Origin: Prillingera fragicola
Lineage: Eukaryota; Basidiomycota; Tremellomycetes; Trichosporonales; Trichosporonaceae
Length of the DNA stretch: 64,000 nucleotides
Direction: 5' to 3'
Assembly (NCBI GenBank): GCA_002335605.1
Contig: BEDY01000001.1
Span: 3,596,001-3,660,000, forward strand
In this document: piece after piece, positions 32,686 to 43,494 of the stretch
Layout: each line of letters starts with the position of its first letter
How positions within the stretch are numbered: the first letter of the stretch is position 1
Made by a program: the position numbers and the translations under genes
Notes under the pieces: generated by a model
What the model was told of the DNA's origin: nothing
The model's database searches: none
What the model saw: only the letters and a program-made list of their open reading frames with translations

Positions 32686-34800
32686 CTACAACTCGCCATC
32701 CCTCTCCCCAGCTTCAAACCGCTTCTCATCGAAATACCTGACCTTCTGCGAATTTGTCAACCATACGCACTGGCTCAATAACCAGTGCCTACTCACAATC
32801 TTGCGCCCACCAAAGAACCGCCCATCCATCTCCCTAAACGTGCGCCACGCCCCCGCCATGCCGCTGAACACGACAAAGACGCGCAGGCAGTCTGCCGGGT
32901 CTGGAGGTGGGGGTTCGACCATGTGTAGGACCACCCGCTCGACAATGCTGTGTGCGTCAGCTCCACACTGTGCCACTGAGCAACTCACCCATGCTTGCTG
33001 CACTCCTCGCCAATCTCATCACTCAGCCCCTCATCCACCTCGTCCTCCCCGCCCACCAGACCCTCCATGACCAAGATACGACTGGCGTCACCCGCCCGCT
33101 CCCTCTCCGCGGCCGCCCGCGCGTCCTCGTTCGCATTAACGATCCGTCCGCGCGTATTCGCAGCCTGGACCCATCGCGACCCATTCTTCGCATTTGCCTT
33201 TGCGGCCTTCATCTTGGCCAGCGCGCGTTTGGACATTTTGCTCGGGTCCGGGCCGGCAATCACACCAGCGGCACCCGCGACGTGCTCGGCCGTGAGCGCG
33301 TGCACGATACCCGTGCCGTCGCGGCCGAGGCCTTCGCCCTCCTTGTGGCCCCAGCGGCGCATCATGCGTTCCGCAAACGTGCCCACACCGTCGTCGGGAG
33401 CCAGTGCCGGGGTCGCGGGCGTGCCAGCCAGGGCAGCGAATTTGGCCGCGATGGCGGCCTTCTTCTCCTCGAGCTGGCGCGCGTACTCTGCTGGGTCCAT
33501 GCCTCCGGGTGCTGTCCGCGCTGGAGGTGCTGGAGGTGCTGGAGGTGCTGGAGGTGCTGGAGGTGCCGTGCCAGCTGGCGGCACAGAGGGTGCAAAACCT
33601 GGAGGAGCACCTGTTGGCCGTGAGGGCGGAGGCACTGGCGCTCCAGCTGTGAGATGCGATGGCGGAGGCCGGAAGGGCGGTGGTGCGCCAGCAAGAAGAT
33701 GAGCGGGCGGGGGCTGGAACACTGGCACCGCTGGGGTTGGCGCAGGAGGAGAAGCTACAGGGGGTGGCCGAGCAGCTGGCTGGAAGTTTGGCATCGAGGG
33801 CGGAGGCCGCACGGGCTCTGGTGCGCGTGACAACGCCGCTCGGCGCGCATAGGCATCGTCACCTGTAGCAGCCGACATTGCCTGCCTGCGGGCATAGGCG
33901 TCGTCGCCTGTTGCTGCTTGAGACATTGCCACACGGCGGGCATATGCGTCGTCGCCCGTTGCGGCTGGCTGCGGCCTCGGTGCGGCCGGGGGCGACGGTG
34001 GCCTCTGCGCCCGCTGCGGTGGTGGCGAGTACGCCTTTGGCGGGGCAAACAGCTTTGGCGCTTCCCGTCAGCTCTACTCGATACATATCGCTCACCATCA
34101 CGGCGCGGCGCCTCGTCGCTGCTGTCAGTGTAATAGCTGCTCTCATCGCTGGCCTCCCCAGCAGCCTTCCGTCGCTTCGCCTCCATCCAGCGAGCTTGCC
34201 GCTCCTCGCGCAACTTGGCGCGATAGTGCTGGTATTCGCCGAGGTCGTTGGGAAAGTTGGGATCATAGTCCTCGTCTGGGTCGAATGTGTGGTGGACCTG
34301 TTGCTGCCGGCGTTTCTGGTCATTGTTAGTCTTCTGCAGCTGTTGCTACAACCTACCTTGTTCTTGCGCTTGCGTTTCCCGTCGTTCTTGCCCTTTGCCC
34401 CCTGGTCGAGCAGCATAGAAGGTGCTTTAGGCCCACTCGGTCCCTCGCCAGCATCTGCGCTCGTAGTTGCAGCGGGCACAGGTGCAGCCTCGACGGCAGC
34501 AGCAGCAGCAACTGCAGAAGCAGTTGTAGGCGCTGCAGAGTACACTGTCGCCGAAATGCTCGCCGGCCGCGCGACCGGCTTGGGCTTGTTCAGCCTAGGC
34601 GCAAACTTGAGCACATCACTGGGCGGCTTTGAACTCGTACTCGCTGCTGCTGCCAGAGCCGGTTTGGGAACAGGTGCAGCTTGAGTCGCAGGAGCAGGAC
34701 TCGCTGACGACCCAGCGCTGGGCGCAGCAGCGGCCGCGCTCTCAGCCGCCAACGCCTTTGCCTTGTCGCTCGTAAACTTGATGCCCGAGAAGAGCGACAT
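32686..34800 (-). CDS. Splicing factor SPF45/RBM17-like (G-patch and UHM)
   Basis: Five exons (34357-34800, 34096-34315, 32989-34060, 32797-32947, 32686-32745) encode 648 residues. The start MSLFSGIKFTSDKAKAL and the block DAPKLFAPPKAYSPPP match SPF45. FDPDEDYDPNFPNDLGEYQ follows the first join. A Pro/Ala-rich middle carries three TGDDAYARR repeats and a PPA repeat. The G-patch is FAERMMRRWGHKEGEGLGRD, and the C-terminal U2AF-homology RRM contains GRFFGG then KVRYFDEKRFEAGERDGEL. The last intron (32746-32796, 51 nt) is in frame; removing it restores the conserved RKIKVRYFDE. SPF45 acts in 3' splice-site recognition, notably of short introns in animals, which is apt for a genome with 34-50 nt introns. 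Confidence 0.92.
33520..33564. repeat. Five copies of a 9-nt unit inside SPF45
   Basis: GCTGGAGGT repeats five times without gaps. On the coding strand it encodes a PPA-type tripeptide repeat, so copy-number changes keep the frame. Confidence 0.85.
33825..33970. repeat. Three tandem copies of a 14-15-codon unit inside SPF45
   Basis: The minus strand encodes TGDDAYARR three times with spacers VAMSQAA, QAMSAA and AALSRA. The copies are diverged at DNA level, so the duplication is not recent. Confidence 0.85.
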
Positions 34801-34885
34801 GCGGCGAGACGGGTGGTGTATGTGGAGGAAGGGACAACAATCCGGGGTTGGGTTTGACGGTGGTAATTTCGCCAACCGCGTCACA
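34801..34885. promoter_or_regulatory. Very short divergent promoter, SPF45 and IES6
   Basis: Only 85 bp separate the SPF45 ATG (34800) from the proposed IES6 ATG (34886). Leaders and promoters must overlap or lie within the genes. Confidence 0.6.
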
Positions 34886-35848
34886 ATGGGCCACCCCAGC
34901 CAACGTTCAGTTGCGTCTGCACTTTCTCCCACACATCCATCATGTAGGTCTAGAGCTGCGTACAGCGCTGACTCCAGGCCACCAAAGGGACGGTTCGGCC
35001 CGCGCAAGTCGAATGCCAGCACGCCAGGCCCCGCGAGCGACGAGCCGGTGCGTCTCCTCTCCTCACCCCTCCAGCCCATTCCTCTTAAGAAGCTAACACC
35101 GGCCAGCAACCAGTAGACCGCCTAACGTACGCGGACACACCGCGTCCCTTCAAATCCGCAACGTTTCAATCAAAGCTGCCCGCACGCACCGCCAGCGCGG
35201 CAAGCGCGACAGGCTTCAAGCGGAACGTCAAGCAGCTGCTGACACTGGAACGCGAGCGGGTCGGCGGCGGCGACGGTTTCCTGTCCGCCGCGCAGTGTGC
35301 GGCGCGGGCGCGCGGGGAGACGATCGAGCCGCCCAAGAAGAAGAAGAAGGAGAATCCTATCGGCAAGCCACGGGTGTTGTCTGGGGCCGCTGCGCGGGGG
35401 CGGCGGAGCGGGGTGGCTACACCCATGACGCTCGATGATGAGAGTGTCGTGTCGGGCACGGCGACGCCGGGGGAGGGCGACGAGGATGAGGAAGAGGTCA
35501 TCGAGGTCGATCCCGTCGTGCATCGCGAGGTCATTACTTGTAAGTCTCTGCGTGGGGATCAGGACGGTTGCTGATGCTCGTGATAGACCACACGCCCGCT
35601 GCGCCGCCGTCCCTCTTGCCTGCGAAAAAGTATTGCGACATCACCGGCCTGCATGCCGCATACACTGACCCACGCACCAAGCTGCGGTACAAGGGTATCG
35701 AGATGTGGAGCATTGTCCGCTCGCTCGTGAGTGTCTGCTCTTGTTGCTATTACCTCTGTGTGGACAGCTCGCTGACACTCGGTCGCAGGGCCCAGGCGTG
35801 GACCAGCAGTACCTCGCGCTCCGCAACGCCCAGACTGCTCTCAAGTAG
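34886..35848 (+). CDS. IES6: INO80 chromatin-remodelling complex subunit Ies6/INO80C
   Basis: Four exons (34886-35047, 35107-35539, 35587-35726, 35789-35848) give 264 residues. The join of exons 1 and 2 yields RLTYADTPRPFKSATFQSK. A basic/acidic middle (PPKKKKKENPIGKPR, then EGDEDEEEVIEVDP) precedes the YL1 C-terminal domain: LLPAKKYCDITGLHAAYTDP, LRYKGIEMWSIVRSLGPG and the end DQQYLALRNAQTALK. Ies6 binds Arp5 in INO80. The start is the least certain part; an in-frame ATG at 34799 would overlap the SPF45 start and is less likely. Confidence 0.88.
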
Positions 35849-36151
35849 AAGCAAGCAGTGTCTTTGTACAATAATAGCTCGCGATGCGTGGTTTCGTGGT
35901 CATCACCCAGTGGGTATCCATACCGCCCTGCATGCACCCGTGTACACTCTAGGCCTACTGCCGCACGGACTAGTCCCGTCTGTCCATCCTCATGTCCAGC
36001 GACTCGTGACGTGCTCTAGCCAGCACGAGCGCTCCCTCACTACTCACACCGCCGCCGAGTGGGCAGATTGCGCAACTGATGCTGTGCGCCTCATGCCCGC
36101 TTCTGCCAGCTCAAAAACGATCCCCTCCACACGTTTCCTTGGTAGGTTTGT
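35849..36151. other. Convergent 3' flanks of IES6 and MPC1
   Basis: 303 bp between two stop codons. No feature recognised. Confidence 0.5.
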
Positions 36152-37290
36152 TTACTTGGAAACAGCGTTCTTTGCCTGCTCGATAGCGGCGTTCGTCTTG
36201 TTCTTTGCCTCCTTGGCAAACTCGGCTCCGGCAGCCTTGAGGTCCGAGGCAGCCTCCTTGACCTCGTCAATGGCGACGAGCTCGGGGTGCTTCTTCTCAC
36301 GGCCGCCCATGTACCAGTAGTTGATGAAGCGGGCTTCCTGGAACGACTGGGTAGCGGCGTTGGTGGCGTGGCACGCAAAGAGGAGGTAGTTGCGGGGCTG
36401 GACGCGCCAAGCGAATCGCATAAAGATCATCCTGGCGATCGTCAGCGATCGGCCACGTGTTGACAATCTGCATGGCTGGAGTGGGTGGAGTCGGGCATGC
36501 AGCATAGCTAAATACCAGCGCAGCGTGATAGAAGCACGCTGACACCAGACATCGCAGGCTGCTGGTCCTGCCTCGACCGACCTCGCTGGGATGGGACACC
36601 AAGTCCCGTACATGGGGACAATGATGTCCCGCCTTGAATCTGCTCATGCATGTCACAACTCACGAGTAGACGGCGAGTGTTGGCGACATGATGCCCGAGA
36701 TGTACTCCTCGTCCTTGTGCAGGACATCGCCAATGGCGGCGATGGGCAGACCCCAGTTGGCGACCTGTTGGCGTTAGTGACATTACATCTGAGGATGGGC
36801 GGCTCGAGTATTGCGGCTGCGCGAGAGCGACGCGCTACGAGGCTCGCGGAGCGCCGAGGGGGAAGACTCACAGGTCCCCAGAAGTGGGTACCTGCACAAG
36901 GTCAGCACAACTCCCCAGTGCAAACTATGCGGCGCGGCTGCATGCAGCCGACGGGGGAGCTAACTCGTTGGGCGAGTCCAGCTCCGCCATCGCATTGCCA
37001 GAGCAGCGGCACCGCGCATTCATACGCACTGAAGAAGTACTGGCGCGCCGCGGGCGACTTGAGCCAATTGAAGAACGTGCTGCCGCTGTGGATATGTGGT
37101 TAGCACAAAGAAAGTCGAGTTGGTTTGAGTGAGTTTTGGGTGGTGCGGTATCCGGCGGCAATGGCTTGGACCATTGTGCTGGTGGTGGGGGGACTCACGT
37201 CGACCTGGGAGAGTTAGCAGCTGCACAGGAAGGGCTGGGCGTGACGCTGGCCAGGGCAGGACCCGTAGTAGGGTGTAGTACTTACGCCAT
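36152..37290 (-). CDS. MPC1: Mitochondrial pyruvate carrier subunit MPC1
   Basis: Six exons (37286-37290, 37199-37204, 37030-37085, 36872-36891, 36664-36764, 36152-36431) join into 155 residues. The core matches MPC1: [59 protein letters not shown] and [18 protein letters not shown]. It forms the heterodimer that imports pyruvate across the inner mitochondrial membrane. The first coding exon is 5 nt and the second only 6 nt (GTCGAC). Skipping the microexon keeps the frame and gives MAGSTFF instead of MASTGSTFF. A C-terminal extension of about 45 Ala/Lys/Glu-rich residues is absent from human MPC1 (109 residues). Introns are 81-232 nt, longer than the local norm. Confidence 0.92.
37199..37204 (-). 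other. 6-nt microexon of MPC1
   Basis: GTCGAC is preceded by CTGCTAACTCTCCCAG, a good branch site and acceptor, and followed by GTGAGT, a consensus donor. It adds two residues (Ser-Thr region) in frame. Confidence 0.6.
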
Positions 37291-37659
37291 GATGACTAGA
37301 GATGAGAGGTAGTGAGATGAAGAATGACTTTGTGGATGGTGACACTCCTGACGTACTCGTGCCCCATATTCTCCACCCACACCACACGGGTTGCCGCAGC
37401 CAGGGCAAAAGTGCCACAACATCGGACTTGGCTTTGAAACGCCGAAATGGATTAGGATTGTATTCAAATTGACACGTGGATGTCGCGTGAAGGATGCTAA
37501 TGAACGAGTTCTAATAGAATGCTAATACTCCATCTCGGGGTCACTCGGACCTGACCTCGGGTTATCGGATAAGATGGCCAAGTGTGCTACCAGGCAGCTA
37601 TCGGCTAGACGGCCACAGAGTTGCCACGACATCTTGACAACGCACTCACAACAGCAATC
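37291..37659. promoter_or_regulatory. Divergent promoter, MPC1 and RraA-like genes
   Basis: About 370 bp between start codons. CACGTGG occurs at about 37474. No other motif stands out. Confidence 0.45.
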
Positions 37660-38580
37660 ATGGCTTCTATCAACGTAAAGGCAATCACGGCCGGACTCCG
37701 CAAGCTCTCCACCTGCGAGGTACGCATCACATACTGCGCAAGCGTGAAGCGTAGCACAGTGTGTGGCAACCTCCACTCTGCTTGGCCGCACCAGCTCCGC
37801 TTCTATCCTTCCCCAACTAACGCTCCAGATCTCGGACGCGCTCATCAAGATGGGCGTCAAGAACGGCGGTCTCGTGCCCGACCTCAAGATGTACTCACCC
37901 GAGTTTGAGGCTGGCGAGACCCGCATCGCCGGCCCAGCCTTCACCGTCGAGGTAAGTCAAGTCAGCGCCGGCCGACTAGCCAATGATGCCGGTCTGCACT
38001 CGCCCCCGACCCCTGCAGCTGAGCCATCTCGCCATGTTGCTAACCTCTACAGATGGTCCCAGTCGGGCACGAAGACAAGTCCAAGCCCGACCAGCACTTT
38101 GTCGACGCCGCCCCCGCCGGCAGCGTAATCTTCATGCAGACCCCGCCAGGCGTGCGCAACGGGTGCTGGGGCGGCCTCATGTCCACCTCAGCGAGCACAC
38201 GCGGTATCGCGGGCGCGGTCCTGGACGGCTCCTGCCGCGACTTGCAGGAACACCGTGCGCTGGGGTTCCCCGTCTTCGCGCGCGGCCACACCACCCTGGG
38301 TCCGGGCACGTTTACGCGCGTGAGGGCGCTCAATGCCGTGCTTACTGTCAAGGTCGCGCCGCCCAATGCCGAGCCGCCGTTCCCGGATGCAGTGGTGCGG
38401 CCTGGCGATATTGTTGTCGCCGACCTCGATGGCGTTGTCGTCGTGCCCCCCGAGATGGCCGAGGAGGTCATGCAGCGCGCTGGGTCGGCTAGGGAGGCCG
38501 ACGAGAATGTGCGCGCCGACTTGCTCAAGGGTGCTGGCGTTGCGGAGAGTATGCTCAAGCACCGTGGCAAGGCGCCCTAG
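37660..38580 (+). CDS. RraA-like/4-hydroxy-4-methyl-2-oxoglutarate aldolase family protein
   Basis: Three exons (37660-37719, 37829-37951, 38053-38580) encode 236 residues. The block GGLMSTSASTRGIAGAVLDG then SCRDLQEHRALGFPVFARG holds the Arg-Asp pair that binds substrate and metal in the family. Other typical blocks are ISDALIKMGVKNGGL near the start and VRPGDIVVADLDGVVVVPPE. Fungal members (for example yeast YER010C type) are trimeric divalent-metal aldolases or oxaloacetate decarboxylases; the physiological substrate here is unknown. Introns are 109 and 101 nt. It ends 91 bp from the convergent elongin C gene. Confidence 0.9.
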
Positions 38581-38671
38581 ACGGCGAGCTGAGGCACAGA
38601 AGAAGACAATGATATACATAGAGATGCATGGTGGTAGAATACAATGAGGATGTCACGGTGCGTAGATGGGA

Positions 38672-39127
38672 TTAGGTGTCGAGGTAGTCGGCGGCGGTAA
38701 GCCTGCATCATCAGCTCCGTCCCGACAACAGTGCTCCGTCGCAAGCCAGCCCCAGTACTCACAGCTCTAGCGCAATGTACGGATCAATACGATCCGCAAA
38801 GTCCTCTCGAATGTCTGAGCTCGCGAAATCCGCATACTGGACCTTGAAAGCGAGGTATTCAATCACTTTCAAGACAATGATCCCGCTGTCCAGCGTCAGC
38901 AAACTCCAATATCAAGACAACACCATCGCCAGTGGTTGGCGGCACTGACGCCTCCAAGACAGAACGCACCGGTAATGCAATTTACAGCTCTGCATCTCGG
39001 CCTCCTTGAACGCGGCCTCCTCGTCCAGCATCGCCTTGAGCGTGCCGCTGGCGAGCGCTATGCGGCGCGGAATGGTGAACGTGTACCCGTCCGAGGACTC
39101 TAGGAGGACAAAGTCTGTGTCTGGCAT
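38672..39127 (-). CDS. ELC1: Elongin C
   Basis: Exons 38970-39127, 38763-38885 and 38672-38702 give 103 residues, the usual elongin C length. The BTB/Skp1 fold is recognisable: FVLLESSDGYTFTIPRRIAL, GTLKAMLDEEAAFKEAE, LHYRGIIVLKVIEYLAFKVQ and the end IALELLTAADYLDT. SKP1 itself would be about 160 residues and end differently. Elongin C links SOCS/BC-box or elongin A proteins to cullin ubiquitin ligases. Introns are 84 nt and 60 nt. Confidence 0.92.
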
Positions 39128-40869
39128 GGTAGTCGTTGCGGTGGCACGGGGCTGGGGATGTGTGGGATTGGGCACGGCGCGCGATGGGACTGGAAGGGGT
39201 GGTGCGCGGTGTGAAGGGTGTGTGTTTTGGACGAGGTGGAGGGCAGAGAATGGCATTGATGCGAAGGTGTTGATGGGATGAGTGGACTCGCGGGATCAAA
39301 TCATGCCAGTCGAGGCACAAAGTGGAGGTAGTCCACCCTGTACATGTGCAGAGGCATTGCCATTGATCGTTGTATTCTGCGTATTCTGGGTCATGCAGTG
39401 GAGGATAACAGACCACCCCAATACCTTTAACCTGCAAGCTACAGTCTGAAATGGCTAATATTCATGTGCTTCTGAATGTTGACCTGGCAATCAACGAGGC
39501 CGACGAAGCTGCGTCACATATCAATCTACCTTAACCATTCACAACCTCTCCATTCTTCCCACCTGCCCACCTCCCTCGACCAACATCCTAGCCCGCAACA
39601 ATATACCCAAGATCCCAAGAGCACATGCGCCATGCCACAAGTACAAGATACATAGCTACCAGACCCATAGTTCAGACTAGTGGCGTTGTGTGCCTGGCAA
39701 AAGTCGCCGCCACCACCACCGCACCTCTGTACCATCTTGACGGGCTACCGCCCTTCGGAGCCTTGGTTGCGAGGGCAATACATCCATCGCTCACCTCTAG
39801 AGATGGAATGAAAGGCGAACTTGACTAACTGACGGTAGGAAGTCCCCCACCCACGGAGTATGGCGATGCTCACTGTCCACAGCGACGCCTCGGCGAAATT
39901 GTCGCTTCTCGGCAGCCGCGTCCATCTCCGACACCCCACATGATGCCGGTCCATCACTAGTCGCCACAGCCCCAGCTCATGCGAGACACCATCTAGTATC
40001 TGTCTGGCACTTGTCGAGGTTTCCGCAACTCGTGCGCGGCCGCTTTGCAGTGTAAAACTATCTTGGGCAGCGATGGAGTGTGCTAACTGATAGCCCATGC
40101 GGTCTGTGCTGGGAAACTTGGTGGTAGGCATTGCTTGTCGGAGGGATGTTTCCCTCTGGTTATGAGCTAGCGAGCAAACGTTTGCAAATGTGGTCGAAGC
40201 TGCAATGATACACCGTCCAGCGATCCGCGTTAGATGCAGACTATCAACTTGCTCGGATTGTTTTGGCTTGAACTTGCCGAATTAATTGCTGGCAGTACCG
40301 TATCCGCAGTTGCCGTGAATGCCGACACTGATAGGGTTGGGAGACTAGCGAGTCATATTTTGATCTAAGAGGTAGCAATGCAGCAACTACCAGTCGGACT
40401 GTAGTGTCGGACCTTTGTGGCGGACGATTAATGCGAATAATGTCCGTGTTCTGAGCTAGTCTCTGATCTCTCGTTACAGTTTAGAGCCGACGTGACCAAG
40501 TAAAGAATCGAAGCACACGGTGACATTGAGCACGCAATTTGAGATATGAGTGCTTATCTGGCAGTCGAGGAGGCTAGCAAGGAAGTGAGCTTCTCGACGC
40601 AGCTAAGCTGCACTGTGCCGGGGAGCGTGCTCCTCGAGATGACGAGAATGAGCAGTGACACCACATGCATCACATAGCACTTTTAGAACATGCTCCACAT
40701 GCTTTGCGGATAGACCAGGCGGGTGCTGTCGCCGACAGAGGCTTGTCGTTGCTCCAAAAATGACATAAAAGCCGCCACTTTTGTCCTTTCAGCGACCCAG
40801 ACAACAAGTCTTCCTTCTTTCAACTCTCACTCCAACTCCAACTCCAACGTACTCAACAAGCCGACAATT
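39128..40869. other. Long intergenic region upstream of the secreted peptide gene
   Basis: About 1.74 kb, less GC-rich than the coding DNA. It would hold the elongin C promoter and a long promoter for the peptide gene. No gene found; short ORFs lack domains and splice structure. Confidence 0.5.
40764..40771 (+). promoter_or_regulatory. TATA-like box of the secreted peptide gene
   Basis: CATAAAAG about 100 bp before the start codon at 40870, followed by a CT- and CA-rich leader. Confidence 0.35.
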
Positions 40870-41142
40870 ATGCGCCTCTCAATTCTTGTTCTTTCAGTGC
40901 TTTCGGCCCTCGCCGTGGCCCAACCCACCGCTCCCAAGCCCGACACCTCGGCTGACGCCGTCGAGAAGGCCGCGTTCGTCAAGGGCCTCACTGCTGCTCC
41001 CGCTGCCGGATGCCCCGCTGCCCTTCTGGGTACCTGGGTCGACAGCGACGAGAGCCCCAGGGCCTCCTCTGGTCTTGCTAAGCGTGTGTATGATAACTGC
41101 ATGCAGCTGCGTAGCGGCAAGTGGTACTGCTACAACTGCTAG
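40870..41142 (+). CDS. Small secreted preproprotein with Kex2 site and Cys-containing C-terminal peptide
   Basis: A single exon of 90 residues. The start MRLSILVLSVLSALAVAQ is a clear signal peptide with cleavage likely after Ala17. A Pro/Ala-rich propeptide with one Cys (Cys48) ends in the dibasic LAKR (residues 69-72), a typical Kex2 site. Cleavage would release the 18-residue VYDNCMQLRSGKWYCYNC, with Cys at 77, 87 and 90. The leader is CT/CA-rich with a TATA-like element 100 bp upstream. A GTAAGT...CAG segment just after the stop (41149-41183) may be a 3' UTR intron. Long flanking non-coding regions suggest complex regulation. Function unknown: a signalling or surface-active peptide is possible. 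It has no CAAX box and is not a basidiomycete pheromone. Confidence 0.75.
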   Translation: MRLSILVLSVLSALAVAQPTAPKPDTSADAVEKAAFVKGLTAAPAAGCPAALLGTWVDSDESPRASSGLAKRVYDNCMQLRSGKWYCYNC

Positions 41143-43494
41143 TGAGACGTAAGTGGTTGTTCAGTGTGGCACTGATTCATCAGTTTGCCGGGTCACAGGG
41201 TTCCGGAAAATCAGAACTGGCTAAAGCCGGGACTTCTGGCAGGCTTCGAAGAGGTCGGTAGAAAGAATGAATCAAGTTCTTGTCACTTGGCAAAGTGTTG
41301 TGCCAATGCCTACTGTTCTACTGACGCATTTCGCGTACGACTGACAGTACTGCTGGGAGGCCTCGATGCCACCCAGTGCTCATCCTGACCCAAAGGCCGC
41401 AAATGTCATCTACGAGGATGCATCACAACAAACTCCGCATGCATGCATCACCCATGAGCTGAGCCAGCGGCACACCTGATCGGCCGTCGGCGACACCACG
41501 CCACCGCCACCGCCACGGACCCTTAACGGCCGTCCGACGCCGAGGTCCGAAACGGTGAGTCCGAAACTGCTCAAGATGCCATTGAGATCGATGCCATATT
41601 AATGTGAATGTCGCAACCAAAGGGCTTGATATGGTCGATCCTATCGTCGTGATAGCTGCTATCTTCTGGTGCAGATACCGATACCGATAGGACTCCCCCA
41701 TGAGGCTTCTTCTACCACGCGACCCTCCCGACAGCACACACCGTGCACAAACACACACCCCTACCCCGGCCGTGTAAGACAGACACAAACCCCGTGTGCG
41801 TGTTTGTAACGCTCCACAGTGCTCGACGCAGTGGCTGCTCAGGGGTCACTGAAGTGTGTCGATCGCAAACCGTGGCGTGGGACTCACTCACTGTCGTGTT
41901 TATGCAGCTACCCAGCGGCCAGCAAATCAAAGCGGAGGGCTAGATGCACAGACTGTTTTACTGATGTTTATGACTTCTCAGAGTCACAGACTGCCCTGGG
42001 TGGATCTGGGTGGATCTTGGTGGGGCCGATGTTGAAGGCTTGATGAAAATTGAGGTCCAACAGCTATCGACGATTGTGGAGGTCAGTGCGGCTGGTCTGT
42101 GCCGTGTCAAACTCGTTGCAGTTCAGCCGATAGCCATGCATAGTCGCGACATACTACGAGACACCAACTTCAGGTTTTGATTCAACTGAACAGTCTTATC
42201 TGAGGTAACCGCTGCAGCGCAAGCGAGCAAGTGGTGATTGAAAGCGGACGCAAACATGAGGTCGATCTTCAATACTTGGGCCAGATAGTCGACGGCTTGT
42301 TGTGCCTTATCATGTCATCAGCCCAAATGCGTGCGCTGCTGTTCTGTTTCCAGCAGAATTCACCCAACCACATTAACGGAAATCCCTGCTTCGCGACCCG
42401 AGCACTAGCCCAGTCTAACCGCAAAGCACCAACTCACTCAACCCGACGCTTGGCGCGCAGTTGAGTCAGAAGCCTCGCCGGCTTGATCGGGATGTCTCAC
42501 TGTGTGTGTGGCTGGGAGGACAAGAAGTGGCTGAGGTGCACGGTGTACGTGTCTCTGATTTCTAACACCACAGTGTGTCAAAGGGCACCCAGTGTGCCAG
42601 AATTGGTGTAGTGTGGCGGGGAAGCGTGTTTGCAGACCCAGTTTTTCTCCTCTTTTTTTCGTTGGCGCGTATGATTGGGTATGTTTTTTCAGGAATGTGA
42701 CGCCTTTGAGCTAGGAATGTGTCATGAGAGTTGCTTGCATGTTGAGCAGATCGTAGGGGGTGCGTTGATTTGGGGGTCGTTTGTGTGCAGAGCCACTCGC
42801 GCACTGTCACGATGGCTTGACGCCTCGAGGTAGTCTTCCCTTTTCACATAACCATAGCATTCCACACAAATGGAGTGTGCATGAAACAAGGTACTTTCTC
42901 AATGCTTCATGACCCATCTTGATGCATGGGAGAGGAAGTACTCGAAGCCGTTACGAGGCGCGTGGTTGCCAGTCTGGCAGTGCCTCTTGGGTGCCTTGCC
43001 GTGCCTGGTGGAGACCCCGGATATCAGAGCTGCCAAGTTTCTCGGAACTTCTGTCGGCGGTGAACATTTGTACGCTTCACCATCACCACCTACCCATCCC
43101 ACACTTTAGCCTCCATGCTCTCCCAAGTCGCTTTCCCATTCTAGCTCTAGCCTGTCTCTCATACCCCCAGGTCGACAGCACTCATCTGCTCTATCCATTT
43201 CATACTCCGTCTTCCTCTCGACCGCCTCACCTTATACCTGGCATTGTCCCCGAGTTCGTTGCCAAAATTTAGGCCCGCGACACCCCGACCTCTCAAGTCA
43301 ACCCAAAGCCGTCCCTAGTGTCGACAACTCGCCTCGTCCTCTGTGGGCACAATCACAGCGCCGTACCTCGCACGCAAGCCACATCTGGAACACGCTTCCG
43401 AAGCTGCCTCGCGGCCGGCACACTGTCCTCGCCTTTCCCTCCACCTTTTCTGTCGTCACCTCTTGTGCTCTTTAGCAAGACAACTCAATAGGCA
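41143..43494. other. Long intergenic region upstream of the C2H2 gene
   Basis: About 2.35 kb. It shows short direct repeats (GGGTGGATCT at about 41998-42018, ATGCATCA around 41418-41450) and a pyrimidine-rich last 400 bp typical of a long leader. No gene supported. Confidence 0.5.

Noticed and set aside
34799..34885. Upstream in-frame ATG for IES6 at 34799
   Set aside because: It would overlap the SPF45 start codon and add a Trp/Met-rich stretch unlike the family; the ATG at 34886 is preferred.
38672..39127. SKP1 as identity of the small BTB-fold gene
   Set aside because: The length (103) and the IALELLTAADYLDT end fit elongin C, not the longer SKP1.
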